Of a stretch of DNA of 64,000 nucleotides, positions 26,467 to 35,450 are shown piece by piece. The notes under the pieces were generated by a model that was given only the letters and a program-made list of their open reading frames with translations, did not search any database and was not told the DNA's origin. Origin of the DNA: Candidatus Rokuibacteriota bacterium (lineage in GTDB: Bacteria; Methylomirabilota; Methylomirabilia; Rokubacteriales; CSP1-6); contig QHTE01000065.1 of assembly GCA_003220685.1 (NCBI GenBank), positions 46,609 to 110,608 on the forward strand, in the 5' to 3' direction. A program made the position numbers and the translations under genes. Position 1 is the stretch's first letter. Every line of letters begins with the position of its first letter.

Positions 26467-27077
26467 TTCACGAGGCGCCACCCCTTGAACATGTTGACGT
26501 GGGTGATCGACTCGGGAACCAGCCCGACCTGCTCGAGCAAGGGCTCCAACATGAGGTTCGACTTCCAGCCCAGGCGCGTGCACACCGGCGCCATCAGATC
26601 CTCGGCCCAGCCGGTGACCCGGCGCTGGCTCCTGAAGTGGTTCAGGATGACGATGATGCCGCCGGGCTTCACCACGCGGCGCATCTCGCGCAGCACGGCC
26701 ACGGGATCCGGCACCGCCGAGATGGTGTAGGTCGCCGCCGCCTTGTCGAACTCGTTGTCGCCGAAGTCCAGCGACGTGGCGTCCATGACCTTCAGCACGA
26801 CGTTGGGCATGGCTAGGCTCTGGACGCGCTCGACCGCCTTGTCCAGCATCTCCTGGGAGAGATCGATCCCCGTGAGGTGGCAGGACCACGGATAGAGGGG
26901 CAGGTTCAGTCCAGTGCCGATGCCGACCTCGAGCACCGAATCGCCGCGCCGGATAGCCAGCTCGTTGATCGCGGCAGAACGCCCCGGAGCGAAGATCCAG
27001 TCGAAGATGAAGTCGTAAACCGGAGCTAACAACTCGTACGCGCGCTCGACCTGCCTCTTTTCTAACGCTACGTCCAC
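26448..27077 (-). CDS. Class I SAM methyltransferase, PmtA-like
   Basis: 209 residues. The N-terminal YELLAPVYDFIFDWIFAPGRSAAINELAI and the SAM-binding VLEVGIGTGLNLPLYP (about residue 49) followed by LTGIDLSQEML resemble bacterial phosphatidylethanolamine N-methyltransferases of the PmtA group. The later VPDPVAVLREMRRVVKPGGIIVILNHF is the usual motif IV-VI region. Phosphatidylcholine synthesis is a reasonable guess, but ubiquinone-type methylases look similar. Confidence 0.8.
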   Translation of the reverse strand: MDVALEKRQVERAYELLAPVYDFIFDWIFAPGRSAAINELAIRRGDSVLEVGIGTGLNLPLYPWSCHLTGIDLSQEMLDKAVERVQSLAMPNVVLKVMDATSLDFGDNEFDKAAATYTISAVPDPVAVLREMRRVVKPGGIIVILNHFRSQRRVTGWAEDLMAPVCTRLGWKSNLMLEPLLEQVGLVPESITHVNMFKGWRLVKCVNRK

Positions 27078-27191
27078 TCAGAGCCCTCCGGCGGTGTCGA
27101 TTTTGGGGGTGAGCCGGTCGAAGTCGAGAGCCGGCCGTATTTTAACCATGCCCGGCCGCCGTTGCCAAGTTACTTTTCGCCTGACGGCCCC

Positions 27192-28538
27192 TTAAAGGAG
27201 AAACCGCATCAGGAGCGTCGCCAGCCCGAGAAACGAAAAGAATCCGAACACATCCGTGAACGTAGTAATGATCACGCTCGACGCGACAGCGGGATCGACG
27301 CGGGAGGTCTTGAGCGCGATCGGGATCAGGGTGCCGACGACCGCGGCGACCATCATGTTGGCCACGAGGGCGACGGCGAGGATCAGCGAGAGGAGGAGCT
27401 GGCCCTTCCACATGTAGGCGATCGCCGCGATCACCAGGCCGTTCGCCGCCCCCGTGGTCAGCCCGAGCCAGAGCTCCTTCCAGAGTACGCGGCGCAGGAC
27501 GCTCGCCGTCATGTCCCCGAGCGCGATGCCCCGCACCACCACCGTGGCGGTCTGGGTCGTCGCGATACCACCCATCGAGGCCACAATCGGCATGAAGACC
27601 GCCAGGGTGGCCAGGGTCTGGATCGACGACTCAAAGAGCCCGATCACCGAGGCCGCCAGCACGGCCGTTCCCAGATTGATCAGCCGCCAGAGGTTGCGCT
27701 TGGGGAAGACCGCCCGCGGCGGGTCCAGCACCGTCTCGTCGCCGGCGACGCCGCCGAGACGCTGGATGTCCTCGGTCGCCTCCTCGCGGATGACGTCGAT
27801 CACGTCGTCGACGCCGATCGTGCCGAGCAGGCGGCGATTGACGTCCACCACCGGGATCTGGATCAGGTTGTAGTGCTGGACCAGGCGCGCGACTTCCTCT
27901 TGATCCGTGTCGACCCGCACGCTCTCGACCTCGTCGGTGCGGATGGCGCGGATCGGCGTCGCTGCGTCGGCGGCCAGGAGCCGGTGCAGCGGGACGACGC
28001 CGACGAGGTGATCGTGGTCGTCCACAACGTACAGGTAGAACGCACCCTCGCCGGACGCCGCCTTGCGGATGTGCTCGATCGCCTCCGCGACGTTCGCGTC
28101 TTCACGCACGGCGACGAACTCGGGCGACATGAGGCGCCCGGCCGTGCCCTCGCGGTACTCGAGGAGCTCCTGGACCTCCTCGGACTTCTCCTCCTCCATG
28201 AGCTCGAGGATTTCGTCTGCCCGCTCCTTGGGCAGCTCCTCGACGACGTCGACGACCTGCTCCGGAGGCATGCGGTCGAGGACCCGCGAGACCTCGGCCT
28301 CCGGCAGCGAGCCCACCAGCTCGCGCACGGTCGGGTCGTCGAGCTCGGCGAGCACCTCACCGGCGTGCTGCGGGCTGAGCAACCGGAAGAGGCGAACCTG
28401 ATCGTCGCGCGGCAGCTCGCGGATCACGCGCGACAGGTCTGCCGGGTGGGCGTCCTCGACGAGGTCGGAGAGTCGCTCGTCTCGACCCTCGACGAGGAGC
28501 AGCTTGATCGATTCTCTCAGGCGCTCGAGCTCTTCCAT
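27192..28538 (-). CDS. mgtE: Magnesium transporter MgtE
   Basis: 448 residues from ATG 28538. The order is N domain with helical superfold (LVEDAHPADLSRVIRELPRDDQVRLFRLLSPQHAGEVLAEL), a CBS pair (LMSPEFVAVREDANVAEAIEHIR; FYLYVVDDHDHLVGVVPLHRLLAA; VDVNRRLLGTIGVDDVIDVI), and a five-helix membrane domain (MPIVASMGGIATTQTATVVVRGIALG; VDPAVASSVIITTFTDVFGFFSFLG). It is a Mg2+ channel gated by cytosolic Mg2+ through the CBS domains. Confidence 0.95.
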   Translation of the reverse strand: MEELERLRESIKLLLVEGRDERLSDLVEDAHPADLSRVIRELPRDDQVRLFRLLSPQHAGEVLAELDDPTVRELVGSLPEAEVSRVLDRMPPEQVVDVVEELPKERADEILELMEEEKSEEVQELLEYREGTAGRLMSPEFVAVREDANVAEAIEHIRKAASGEGAFYLYVVDDHDHLVGVVPLHRLLAADAATPIRAIRTDEVESVRVDTDQEEVARLVQHYNLIQIPVVDVNRRLLGTIGVDDVIDVIREEATEDIQRLGGVAGDETVLDPPRAVFPKRNLWRLINLGTAVLAASVIGLFESSIQTLATLAVFMPIVASMGGIATTQTATVVVRGIALGDMTASVLRRVLWKELWLGLTTGAANGLVIAAIAYMWKGQLLLSLILAVALVANMMVAAVVGTLIPIALKTSRVDPAVASSVIITTFTDVFGFFSFLGLATLLMRFLL

Positions 28539-28549
28539 GGAATTCCCGT

Positions 28550-28602
28550 GCGCGCCTCGGCCGGCGGGGCCCCGGCCCCGCGACGGCCTGCAGCGCGCAC
28601 TG
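28550..28602 (-). repeat. GC-rich palindromic intergenic repeat, copy 2
   Basis: It lies between the phosphoglycerate mutase gene and mgtE. It has the same 53-bp length and layout as the copy at 5165-5217, with conserved ends GCCTCGG and CGCACTG around a central CGGGGCCCCGG palindrome. About 12 mismatches separate them, clustered in the stem where changes are partly compensatory. Confidence 0.6.
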
Positions 28603-28645
28603 CCACTACGAAGTATGACGCCGCCCGGACGCCGGGCAAGGGAAT

Positions 28646-29860
28646 TTACGCGCCGAACTTCGTGAGCCGGAGCGCGTTCGCCATCACGAGCGGCATGAGG
28701 TGCTGGGAGGGGATGACGCCGAGGCTTCCGGCACCGCACGCGCGCTCGGTGAACGCGGTCACGCCGTCGGCGCCGCAGTAGCGGCTCCAGATCACGACCG
28801 GGACCGGCTGCCAGCCGTGGCCGGCCAGCACGGAGGGGGTCGCGTGGTCTCCGGAGACGATCAAGACGTCGGGCTTGAGCGCGCGGATCTCCGGGATCGC
28901 CCGGTCGAGGCGTTCGAGCGCCCGCACCTTCGCGTCGAAGTCGCCGTCCTCGCCCGCCTTGTCCGTGTCCTTGTAATGGACGAAGAAGAAGTCGTGCGTG
29001 TCCCAGTGCTCGCGCAGCGTCGCGAGCTCGTCGTCGAAAGTGGCGCCGGTCTTGAGGACTTCCATGCCGACCAGCTTCGCGAGCCCGCGGTACATCGGGT
29101 ACGCCGCGATCGCGGCGCTCCGGAGCCCGAAGACCTCGGGAAACCGCGGGAGCTTCGGCAGCTGGTCGAAGCCGCGCAGGAGGACCATGTTCGCGGGCCC
29201 CGCGTCGGCGAGCAGACGTCGGGCTTCTGTGACGAAGCGATTCACGAGCGCGGCGGTCGCCTTCGCGCGCGGATTGAGCGCCTTCACCGGGAGCGGCGGC
29301 TGTCCGGTCGCCTGCGGGTCGGTCTCCGACAGCCCGGCGGCCAGGTGGGCGCCGCCCCGCGCGCGCGCGCGCAGGACGAGAACGAAGCGGTACTCCTTCA
29401 CGGTCTCGACGAACGCCTCGACGCCGGGCAGGCGGATCTTCCGGAGGCGCTCGGTGAGGCGCAGGTTGATCTCGGTCGCGAGCCGGCCCGCGCGGCGGTC
29501 GGTGATGCGGCCGGCGCCGTCGATCGTGCAGAAGTTTCCGCGCGCGGCGACGTCCCCCGCGCGCAGATCGAACTCGATGCCGAGCGCCTCGAGGACGCCG
29601 CGCCCGACCTGATAGTGCAGCGGGTCGTAGCCGAAGAGCCCGAGGTGGCCGGGGCCACTTCCCGGCGTGATCCCGGGCGCCACGTGACGGATGAGGCCGC
29701 AGGCGGCCTCGGTGGCGAGCTGGGAGAGATTCGGCAGGTGTGCCGTCTCGAGCTCCGAGCGGCCGGTCTCGAGTCGGGGCAGCCCGCCCAGACCGTCGAG
29801 TGAAACGAGGACGATCTTCGTCGTGTTCTGAATGACGAGCGGCGCAATGACGTCGAGCAT
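28646..29860 (-). CDS. apgM: Archaeal-type 2,3-bisphosphoglycerate-independent phosphoglycerate mutase
   Basis: 404 residues from ATG 29860 with AAGGAGA upstream. It belongs to the alkaline phosphatase superfamily. The metal site motif is VLVSLDGLGGLP at residue ~17, then TPGSGPGHLGLFGYDP with the phospho-Ser, RGNFCTIDGAGRITDRRAGR, FFFVHYKDTDKAGEDGDFDAKV and IVSGDHATPS near the end. It interconverts 3- and 2-phosphoglycerate in glycolysis and gluconeogenesis. It lies 14 bp downstream of the FAH-family gene. Confidence 0.92.
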   Translation of the reverse strand: MLDVIAPLVIQNTTKIVLVSLDGLGGLPRLETGRSELETAHLPNLSQLATEAACGLIRHVAPGITPGSGPGHLGLFGYDPLHYQVGRGVLEALGIEFDLRAGDVAARGNFCTIDGAGRITDRRAGRLATEINLRLTERLRKIRLPGVEAFVETVKEYRFVLVLRARARGGAHLAAGLSETDPQATGQPPLPVKALNPRAKATAALVNRFVTEARRLLADAGPANMVLLRGFDQLPKLPRFPEVFGLRSAAIAAYPMYRGLAKLVGMEVLKTGATFDDELATLREHWDTHDFFFVHYKDTDKAGEDGDFDAKVRALERLDRAIPEIRALKPDVLIVSGDHATPSVLAGHGWQPVPVVIWSRYCGADGVTAFTERACGAGSLGVIPSQHLMPLVMANALRLTKFGA

Positions 29861-29874
29861 CGTCCTGGTCTCCT

Positions 29875-30777
29875 TCAGGCCTCCTTCACGGGGTTCTCGA
29901 TCCGACCGAGCCCGGTGATCTCGAGCCGGCACGTGTCGCCCGGCTGGAGGAAGACCGGCGGCTTGCGGGCGAAGCCCACGCCCGGCGGAGTGCCGGTGGC
30001 GATGAGATCGCCGGGCGAGAGCGTCATCAGCCCCGAGAGGTAGCTCACGATGTAACGGACATCGAAGATGAACGTCTTGGTGTTGCCGCTCTGCATCTGC
30101 TTTCCGTTGACCCAGAGCTTCAGCTCGAGCGAGTGCGGATCCGGGATCTCGGCACGGTCGGCGATGTAGGGGCCGACCGGCGCGAACGTTTCGGGGATCT
30201 TGCCGGCCATCCACTGGCTGCCGATGAACTGGAAGTCGCGGGCGCTCACGTCGTTGATGATCGTGTAGCCCCAGACGTAGTCGAGCGCCTTCTCCTTGCT
30301 GACGAAGCGCGCGGTCTTGCCGATGACGACGCCGAGCTCGACTTCCCAGTCGAGCTGATTCGAGCCGCGCGGTCTCAGGATCGGCTCGTTCGGGTCGAGG
30401 ATCGCGTTCGACCACTTCGCGAAAATCGGCGGCTCCTTCGGGATCGGCTGATTGGCTTCCTCCGCGTGGTCGCGGTAGTTGAGCCCGATACAGATGAACT
30501 TGCCAGGATCCGCGATCGGCGCGTGCAGGCGCGCGGAATTGGCGGGGATCGTCACCCATTCCTTGATGCCCGCAACCGTCTCCTCGACCAGCGGGCCGCC
30601 CTCGAGGAACGCGCGGGTGCTGCCAGGGACGAGAGCCGCGGCGATCTCGGCGGCTCGGGTTACGCCGCGCCGCGTCAGAGAGGCGGCGACGCTGGCCTGA
30701 AGGTCGGCGATGCGGTCGCCCTGGAGGACGCCGAGCCGAGGGGCCTGGCCGTTGGTGGAGAAGCGCACGAGCTTCAT
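29875..30777 (-). CDS. Fumarylacetoacetate hydrolase family protein
   Basis: 300 residues. The C-terminal catalytic core has GLNYRDHAEEANQPIPKEPPIFAKW (about residue 98), the metal-binding LDWEVELGVVIG (about 147) and SGLMTLSPGDLIATGTPPGVGFA. These enzymes hydrolyse or decarboxylate beta-diketo acids from aromatic degradation. The specific substrate is unknown. AGGAGG lies upstream of the ATG. Confidence 0.88.
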   Translation of the reverse strand: MKLVRFSTNGQAPRLGVLQGDRIADLQASVAASLTRRGVTRAAEIAAALVPGSTRAFLEGGPLVEETVAGIKEWVTIPANSARLHAPIADPGKFICIGLNYRDHAEEANQPIPKEPPIFAKWSNAILDPNEPILRPRGSNQLDWEVELGVVIGKTARFVSKEKALDYVWGYTIINDVSARDFQFIGSQWMAGKIPETFAPVGPYIADRAEIPDPHSLELKLWVNGKQMQSGNTKTFIFDVRYIVSYLSGLMTLSPGDLIATGTPPGVGFARKPPVFLQPGDTCRLEITGLGRIENPVKEA

Positions 30778-30830
30778 GGTTAGCGGGCCTCCTGGGAGTG
30801 AATGTGCCGCCGATTATAGCGTTTGTCGAG

Positions 30831-30860
30831 TTTACGCATCGCCTAGCCGTTTGCTATGAT
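30831..30860 (+). promoter_or_regulatory. Candidate extended -10 promoter
   Basis: TGCTATGAT (extended -10 with TATGAT at 30855-30860) is preceded after 18 bp by TTTACG (30831-30836), a 4 of 6 match to a -35. It would drive the secreted proline-rich protein at 30942. Confidence 0.5.
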
Positions 30861-30941
30861 CGAAGTCTGCCGGAATGTTGTGGTGGGGCGCCCCTTGGGG
30901 CGGACAATGACTCCCTGAGGCCTGTAGGGAGGAGGATCCTG

Positions 30942-31367
30942 ATGAAGATCGTAAGCCGAGTCCTCGCCGTCGTGGTGGCGCTCGCGATGCTCGCCACCGG
31001 TCCGCTCGCCCCGCTCGCGACAGCCCAGCAACCGGCTCAGACTCCGCCGCCGCCCGCGCCGCCCATGCCCCAGCCGGCGGCGCCGCCGCAGGATCTCCCT
31101 GAGCAGGAGTCGCATCTCGCCGAGTACACCGCGTACAACGTCGGCGCCGGCATCGCCAACGTGTTCTATATTCCCGGCAAGGTGCTCCTTTGCGGTTTGG
31201 GCGGCGGGGTAGGAATCTTCATCCTGTTCATCAGCCTCGGGTCGGCGCCCAAGCCGGCTGCCTACTTCGCGCGCGAGGGATGCGGCGGCAAGTGGATCCT
31301 CACCGGCGACGACCTGCGGCCCGATTCCGAGGTCAGGTTCGACTGGGAGCGGGATAGCCGGTACTAG
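30942..31367 (+). CDS. Secreted/membrane protein with proline-rich segment, unknown function
   Basis: 141 residues from ATG 30942, with GGAGG 8 nt upstream. A cleavable signal (VVALAMLATGPLAPLATAQQ) is followed by a Pro/Gln-rich spacer (residues ~28-52). A Gly-rich hydrophobic segment follows (GKVLLCGLGGGVGIFILFISLG, ~82-103), and the C-terminal domain contains YFAREGCGGKWILTGDDLRPDSEVRFDW. Such small proteins are common next to respiratory genes, but I cannot name it. Confidence 0.72.
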   Translation: MKIVSRVLAVVVALAMLATGPLAPLATAQQPAQTPPPPAPPMPQPAAPPQDLPEQESHLAEYTAYNVGAGIANVFYIPGKVLLCGLGGGVGIFILFISLGSAPKPAAYFAREGCGGKWILTGDDLRPDSEVRFDWERDSRY

Positions 31368-31407
31368 GTTCGTCTCACATCGCACCGTAGCCGTCCTCCT
31401 CTTCGTC

Positions 31408-31689
31408 GTGCTGCTCGCGGCGTTCGCCGCGGGTATCTGGGGAACGGTCATCCGTCCAGCGGCCTACGAGGTGCGCGGGACGATCGCCGCGCGCCCCGCC
31501 TCGGACATGCTCCTCGTTCGGCACGAGCCCGTGGCGGCGCTCGGCATGAACGCCATGGAGCTGATGGCGATCTCCGCGAGCCCGGCGCTTCTCGATCCGG
31601 TCGACCCCAGGCCGGGCGACCGGGTGAAGCTCGCGGTGCGCCAGCGAGACGATCAGCTTGTCTTGATCCGGATCGAGAAGCTCCCCTGA
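31408..31689 (+). CDS. CusF-like copper-binding protein
   Basis: 93 residues from a GTG; the hydrophobic codons just upstream (TVAVLLFVV) suggest the real protein may begin earlier, but no ATG/GTG/TTG is available there. After a membrane-spanning start it shows the CusF_Ec OB-fold pattern YEVRGTIAARPASDMLLVRHEPVAALGMNAMELMAI...DPRPGDRVKLAVRQRDDQLVLIRIE. The His in RHEP and the Met pair in GMNAMEL are in the positions used for Cu(I) binding. It is probably periplasmic and tethered. Confidence 0.7.
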   Translation: MLLAAFAAGIWGTVIRPAAYEVRGTIAARPASDMLLVRHEPVAALGMNAMELMAISASPALLDPVDPRPGDRVKLAVRQRDDQLVLIRIEKLP

Positions 31690-31690
31690 G

Positions 31691-32071
31691 TCACCGCGCG
31701 CGGGAGAGCGCGCGCACATAAGCGACCAGTTCGGCGATCTCGTCGTCGGTGAGCGTCGAGCCGAAGGCGGGCATCCCCGGCCGACCGATGGGCGCGCCGC
31801 CGTACTTGATGATGTCGAAGAGATATTGATCCGAGCGCCGGTCGAGCGTCGCGGCATCGTTCAGCCTGCCGGGCCGGACCAGGAAGAGCGCCGCGCGCCA
31901 CGAGCCCCGTCCGTCCGGTCCGTGGCAGGTCGCGCAGAGGCCGAGGTAGAGGCGCTCGGCCCTCGACGCGCCGGCCGGTGGTCTCGGGGTGTCCAGGAGC
32001 CACGCCAGCCCGCCCGTGAAGGCCCCGATCGCGGTGAGAACCACCGCGAGAGCCAGAAGCGGTCGGCGCAT
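31691..32071 (-). CDS. Membrane-anchored c-type cytochrome
   Basis: 126 residues from ATG 32071 (MRRPLLALAVVLTAIG). A single N-terminal transmembrane anchor is followed by one haem c site CATCH (about residue 50) in RLYLGLCATCHGPDGRGSW. The axial Met is in GRPGMPAFGSTLTDDEIAELVAYVRAL. It is a periplasmic electron carrier with unknown partner, convergent with the CusF-like gene (1 bp apart) and divergent from the ABC operon. Confidence 0.88.
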   Translation of the reverse strand: MRRPLLALAVVLTAIGAFTGGLAWLLDTPRPPAGASRAERLYLGLCATCHGPDGRGSWRAALFLVRPGRLNDAATLDRRSDQYLFDIIKYGGAPIGRPGMPAFGSTLTDDEIAELVAYVRALSRAR

Positions 32072-32103
32072 GGGCGCGAGGATACACCGGGGGCAAGACC
32101 CAC

Positions 32104-32146
32104 TTGACAACTGGCGGCAAGGCAGCATAAAGAATCTAATTCTTTA
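32104..32146 (+). promoter_or_regulatory. Promoter with perfect palindromic operator upstream of ABC operon
   Basis: TTGACA (32104-32109) and, 16 bp later, CATAAA (32126-32131) form a plausible sigma70 promoter. The -10 overlaps a perfect palindrome, TAAAGAATCTAATTCTTTA (32128-32146, 8-bp arms, 3-bp centre), strikingly AT-rich for this genome. An imperfect second palindrome follows (32150-32169, GGGTTG...CAACCC). The first looks like the binding site of a dimeric repressor controlling this operon. Confidence 0.55.
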
Positions 32147-32204
32147 CGAGGGTTGCCAGCTGCCAACCCCCCATAGCGCTCAGGACCGCTCAAGGAGGCC
32201 TACG

Positions 32205-33539
32205 ATGATGGACCCGCAACCGGCCAAGCCCGCAGCGTCGATCGTCAATCGAAGGAAATTCCTCGCGACCGCCGGTGCCGGGGTCGCGGGAAGCTCGCTT
32301 CTGACGATGCTCGACGCACGGCAGGCTCCCGCGCAGATCAAGGGAACGACGTTGCGCATCCTGCAGTGGAGTCATTTCATCCCGGCGTACGACGCCTGGT
32401 ACGACAAGTTCGCCAAGGAATGGGGCGACAAGAACGGGGTTAAGGTGCGCGTCGACCACATTCCGCACCTCGACATTCCCGCGCGCATGGCGGCCGAGTT
32501 CGCCGCCGGCGCCGGCCACGACATCATCTACAACGGCTCGTCCATCTTGACCCGGCTCTACTACAAGAATCTCGTGGATCTCAGCGACGTCGCCGATGCG
32601 GCGGGGAAGAAGTACGGCGGCTGGATTCCCGCGGCCCGGTCGCTCGTCGAGGTCGAGGGGCGCTGGTACGGCCTGCCGATCTTCTACATCCTGGCGCCGA
32701 TGCTCTATCGCAAGGATCTGTTCGACGCCAACAATCTCAAGTATCCGGACACGTGGGAGCTGGCGCGGGTGGCGGCGCGCACGCTCAAGCCCAAGGGACA
32801 TCCGACGGGTATCGCGCTGTCCCAGTGCGCCGACGCGAACCTCTTCTGGCGCTCGATGTTCTGGAGCCACGGCGGCATCGAGGCGACGCCCTCCGGCGAT
32901 GCGCCCACGATCGACTCCAAGGAGCTGCGCGAGTTCCTCAAGTTCGCCAAGGCACTCTTCGAGGAAGGCATGACCCCGGAGGTCTTCTCCTGGGACGATG
33001 CGTCCGACAATCGCTACCTGGCCTCGGGCATCGCGTGCTGGGTGCACGACGCGATTTCGGCCTACCGTACGACCGAGGACACCAATCCGCCCGTGTTCCA
33101 GAACACGTTCCTCGGACTCGAGCCCCAGGGGCAGCCCGGCAAGCGGGTCAGCGCCGCGGCGCCGAACGTCTGGATGGTGTGGAAGTTCTCCAAGAACCAG
33201 CAAGCGGCGAAGGAGTGGCTCTCGTATCTCATCGACAACGACCTCGAGGGCATGGTGCAGAGCCGTGGCTACAACATGCCGTATCTCAACGACCGCTACA
33301 AGAAGCCCATGCCCGTCATCGGCGCCGACCCGAAGCTGCAGATCCTCCAGGACTTCCCGAAGTTCGTGGCGTTCTATGGATATCCTGGGCCGTCGACCAC
33401 GCCGATCCAGGAGATCGTCAACACGTTCGTCTTCCCCGACATGATCACGAAGTTCTGTCGCGGCATGGCCCTGGAAGACGCGGTCAAGTGGGGCGTGGGA
33501 GAGTACCGCCGGATCTACGCCAAGTACAAGCAGGCATGA
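32205..33539 (+). CDS. ABC transporter extracellular substrate-binding protein
   Basis: 444 residues from ATG 32205 with AAGGAGG upstream. A twin-arginine-like signal (NRRKFLATAGAGVAGSSLL) precedes a cluster-type solute-binding fold (LRILQWSHFIPAYDAWYDKFAKEW..., YNGSSILTRLYYKNLVDLSDV, GLPIFYILAPMLYRKDLFD...). It resembles the sugar/glycerol-phosphate binding proteins of the CUT1 class; the ligand is not readable. Its stop overlaps the first permease. Confidence 0.9.
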   Translation: MMDPQPAKPAASIVNRRKFLATAGAGVAGSSLLTMLDARQAPAQIKGTTLRILQWSHFIPAYDAWYDKFAKEWGDKNGVKVRVDHIPHLDIPARMAAEFAAGAGHDIIYNGSSILTRLYYKNLVDLSDVADAAGKKYGGWIPAARSLVEVEGRWYGLPIFYILAPMLYRKDLFDANNLKYPDTWELARVAARTLKPKGHPTGIALSQCADANLFWRSMFWSHGGIEATPSGDAPTIDSKELREFLKFAKALFEEGMTPEVFSWDDASDNRYLASGIACWVHDAISAYRTTEDTNPPVFQNTFLGLEPQGQPGKRVSAAAPNVWMVWKFSKNQQAAKEWLSYLIDNDLEGMVQSRGYNMPYLNDRYKKPMPVIGADPKLQILQDFPKFVAFYGYPGPSTTPIQEIVNTFVFPDMITKFCRGMALEDAVKWGVGEYRRIYAKYKQA

Positions 33540-34525
33540 CGGCAAGCTCGTCAAGCAGCGGCCCGGACGCCGCAGGCGCCCGGGCCGCTGCCGTTTCGAT
33601 CGCTGTTCGGGCGCGCCCTCGGCGGTGGTTCGCGAGCCAGACGTCCCGACGGCTCGCCTTCGGCTATCTGCTGCTCGCGCCCGCCGTTCTCTATGTCCTT
33701 CTCCTCGTCGGAGCGCCGTTCCTGTTCTCGCTCTTCCTGGCATTGAGCGACGCTTCGGTCGCGGACAACACCGCCAGCTTCGTCGGGTTGGAGAACTTCC
33801 GAGCCGCCTTCGAGAGCGACGTCTTCTACATCGCGCTCCGCAACAGCATCGGCTTCACCCTGGTGGCCGCCGTCTTCAAGGGCCTGCTCGGGACCAGCCT
33901 CGCGTTTCTCCTGCTGCAGCCGTTCTGGGGCCGGAAGTTCATCCGCGGCCTCGTCGTGATCCCGTTCACGCTCCCGATCAGTATCAGCGTGCTCGGCTGG
34001 AAGTGGATGTACGACTCGCAGTTCAGCGTCATCAACTGGTTCCTGAGCCAGATCGGGGCGATCGGGAGCTACGGCTCTGCGGACTGGCCCGTGTGGCTGG
34101 GCGAGCCCCATCTGGCGCTGGCCGCGTGCATCATGGTGAACGTGTGGCGCAACTTTCCGTTCTCGGCCATCGTGCTGCTCGCGGGCTTCACGTCCGTGCC
34201 GAACGAGATTCTGGACGCGGCGCGGGTCGACGGGACCAGCTTCTTTCAGCGCTTCCGCCACGTGGTCGTTCCGATGATCGCGCCGATCTTGTTGATCGGC
34301 TTCCTCTTCGACACGGTGTTCACCCTGTCCGATCTCGGCGTCGTGTACCTCCTGACCCAGGGCGGTCCGGCGAACGCCACGAAGATCTTGCCCGTGCTCG
34401 CCTACCAGGTCGGAATCCAGGCCGGAGCGCTCGGGCGTGGGGCGGCGATCGCCCTGTTCCTGTTTCCCCTGCTGCTGCCCCTGATGATCCTGATGCTCAG
34501 AAACCTGAAGCGCCGAGAGTATTAG
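33536..34525 (+). CDS. ABC transporter permease (CUT1, MalF-like)
   Basis: 329 residues with six predicted membrane helices after a basic N-terminus. The EAA-type loop reads LAGFTSVPNEILDAARVDGTSFFQRFRHVVVPMIAPIL (about residue 220), the contact site for the ATPase. The ATGA overlap couples it to the binding protein; the second permease starts 3 bp later. Confidence 0.9.
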   Translation: MTASSSSSGPDAAGARAAAVSIAVRARPRRWFASQTSRRLAFGYLLLAPAVLYVLLLVGAPFLFSLFLALSDASVADNTASFVGLENFRAAFESDVFYIALRNSIGFTLVAAVFKGLLGTSLAFLLLQPFWGRKFIRGLVVIPFTLPISISVLGWKWMYDSQFSVINWFLSQIGAIGSYGSADWPVWLGEPHLALAACIMVNVWRNFPFSAIVLLAGFTSVPNEILDAARVDGTSFFQRFRHVVVPMIAPILLIGFLFDTVFTLSDLGVVYLLTQGGPANATKILPVLAYQVGIQAGALGRGAAIALFLFPLLLPLMILMLRNLKRREY

Positions 34526-34528
34526 GCG

Positions 34529-35389
34529 ATGGCCGACGCGCCGCGCACTCGACGCCACAAGGAGATCCGACGCCACGCCTGGATCTACGCGGCGATCACG
34601 CCCTACGTCATCATCGCCATCTTCCCCATCTACTGGATGGCGATCACGGCGTTGAAGCAGGACCCCGACCTCTACCGGATGGATCAGTTTCCGCTGTGGT
34701 TTCACCTGCCGCCCACGTGGAAGAACTTCTCCTATCTCTTCTACAGCACGAACTACGGCGCATGGATCGTCAACACGATGACCATCGCGGCCTGGGTCGC
34801 CGTCATCACCTTGCTCATCGCGGTGCCGGCGGGATACGCGCTGGCGCGGCTCCGCATCCCCGGGTCCGAGAACCTCGGCATCGCGGTGTTCATGACGTAT
34901 CTGGTCCCGGGCATCATTCTCTTCATCCCGCTGGCACGAGTGGTCGCGATGCTCGGGCTGCAGGACACCTGGTGGGCGCTGGTGCTGGTCTACCCGACCA
35001 TCACCATCCCGTTCTGCACCTGGCTGCTCATGGGGTTCTTCAAGACCGTCCCTATGGAGATGGAAGAGGCGGCCCGGGTCGATGGGTGCGGCTACTTCGG
35101 CGCGCTTCTGCGTATCGTACTCCCCGTCAGCATTCCCGGGATCCTGACCGCCGTGATCTTCGCCTTCACGCTCTCGATGCAGGACTTCCTCTACGGGTTG
35201 GCCTTCGTCGCGCCGGGCGACCAGAAGCCGGTCACGGTCGGCGTGCCGACGGAGCTGATCCGGGGTGACGTGTACTACTGGGGCTCGCTGATGGCGGCGG
35301 CGCTGATGGTGGGGCTACCCGTGGCGATTCTCTACAACTTCTTCCTGGATCGGTTCATCCAGGGAATCACGGGCGGGGTCGGGAAGTAG
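34529..35389 (+). CDS. ABC transporter permease (CUT1, MalG-like)
   Basis: 286 residues, six helices. The EAA loop is MGFFKTVPMEMEEAARVDGCGYFGALLRIVLPVSIPGIL (about residue 170). It is the partner of the preceding permease. No ATPase gene follows: the next gene is a convergent cupin, so the ATP-binding subunit must be encoded elsewhere, possibly the UgpC-like protein at 38893. Confidence 0.9.
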   Translation: MADAPRTRRHKEIRRHAWIYAAITPYVIIAIFPIYWMAITALKQDPDLYRMDQFPLWFHLPPTWKNFSYLFYSTNYGAWIVNTMTIAAWVAVITLLIAVPAGYALARLRIPGSENLGIAVFMTYLVPGIILFIPLARVVAMLGLQDTWWALVLVYPTITIPFCTWLLMGFFKTVPMEMEEAARVDGCGYFGALLRIVLPVSIPGILTAVIFAFTLSMQDFLYGLAFVAPGDQKPVTVGVPTELIRGDVYYWGSLMAAALMVGLPVAILYNFFLDRFIQGITGGVGK

Positions 35390-35450
35390 CGAGCGTCGGC
35401 CGCACCCCGTCACCAACGCGGGCCGGGCCGATCGGCTAGGAGCGGCGAGC

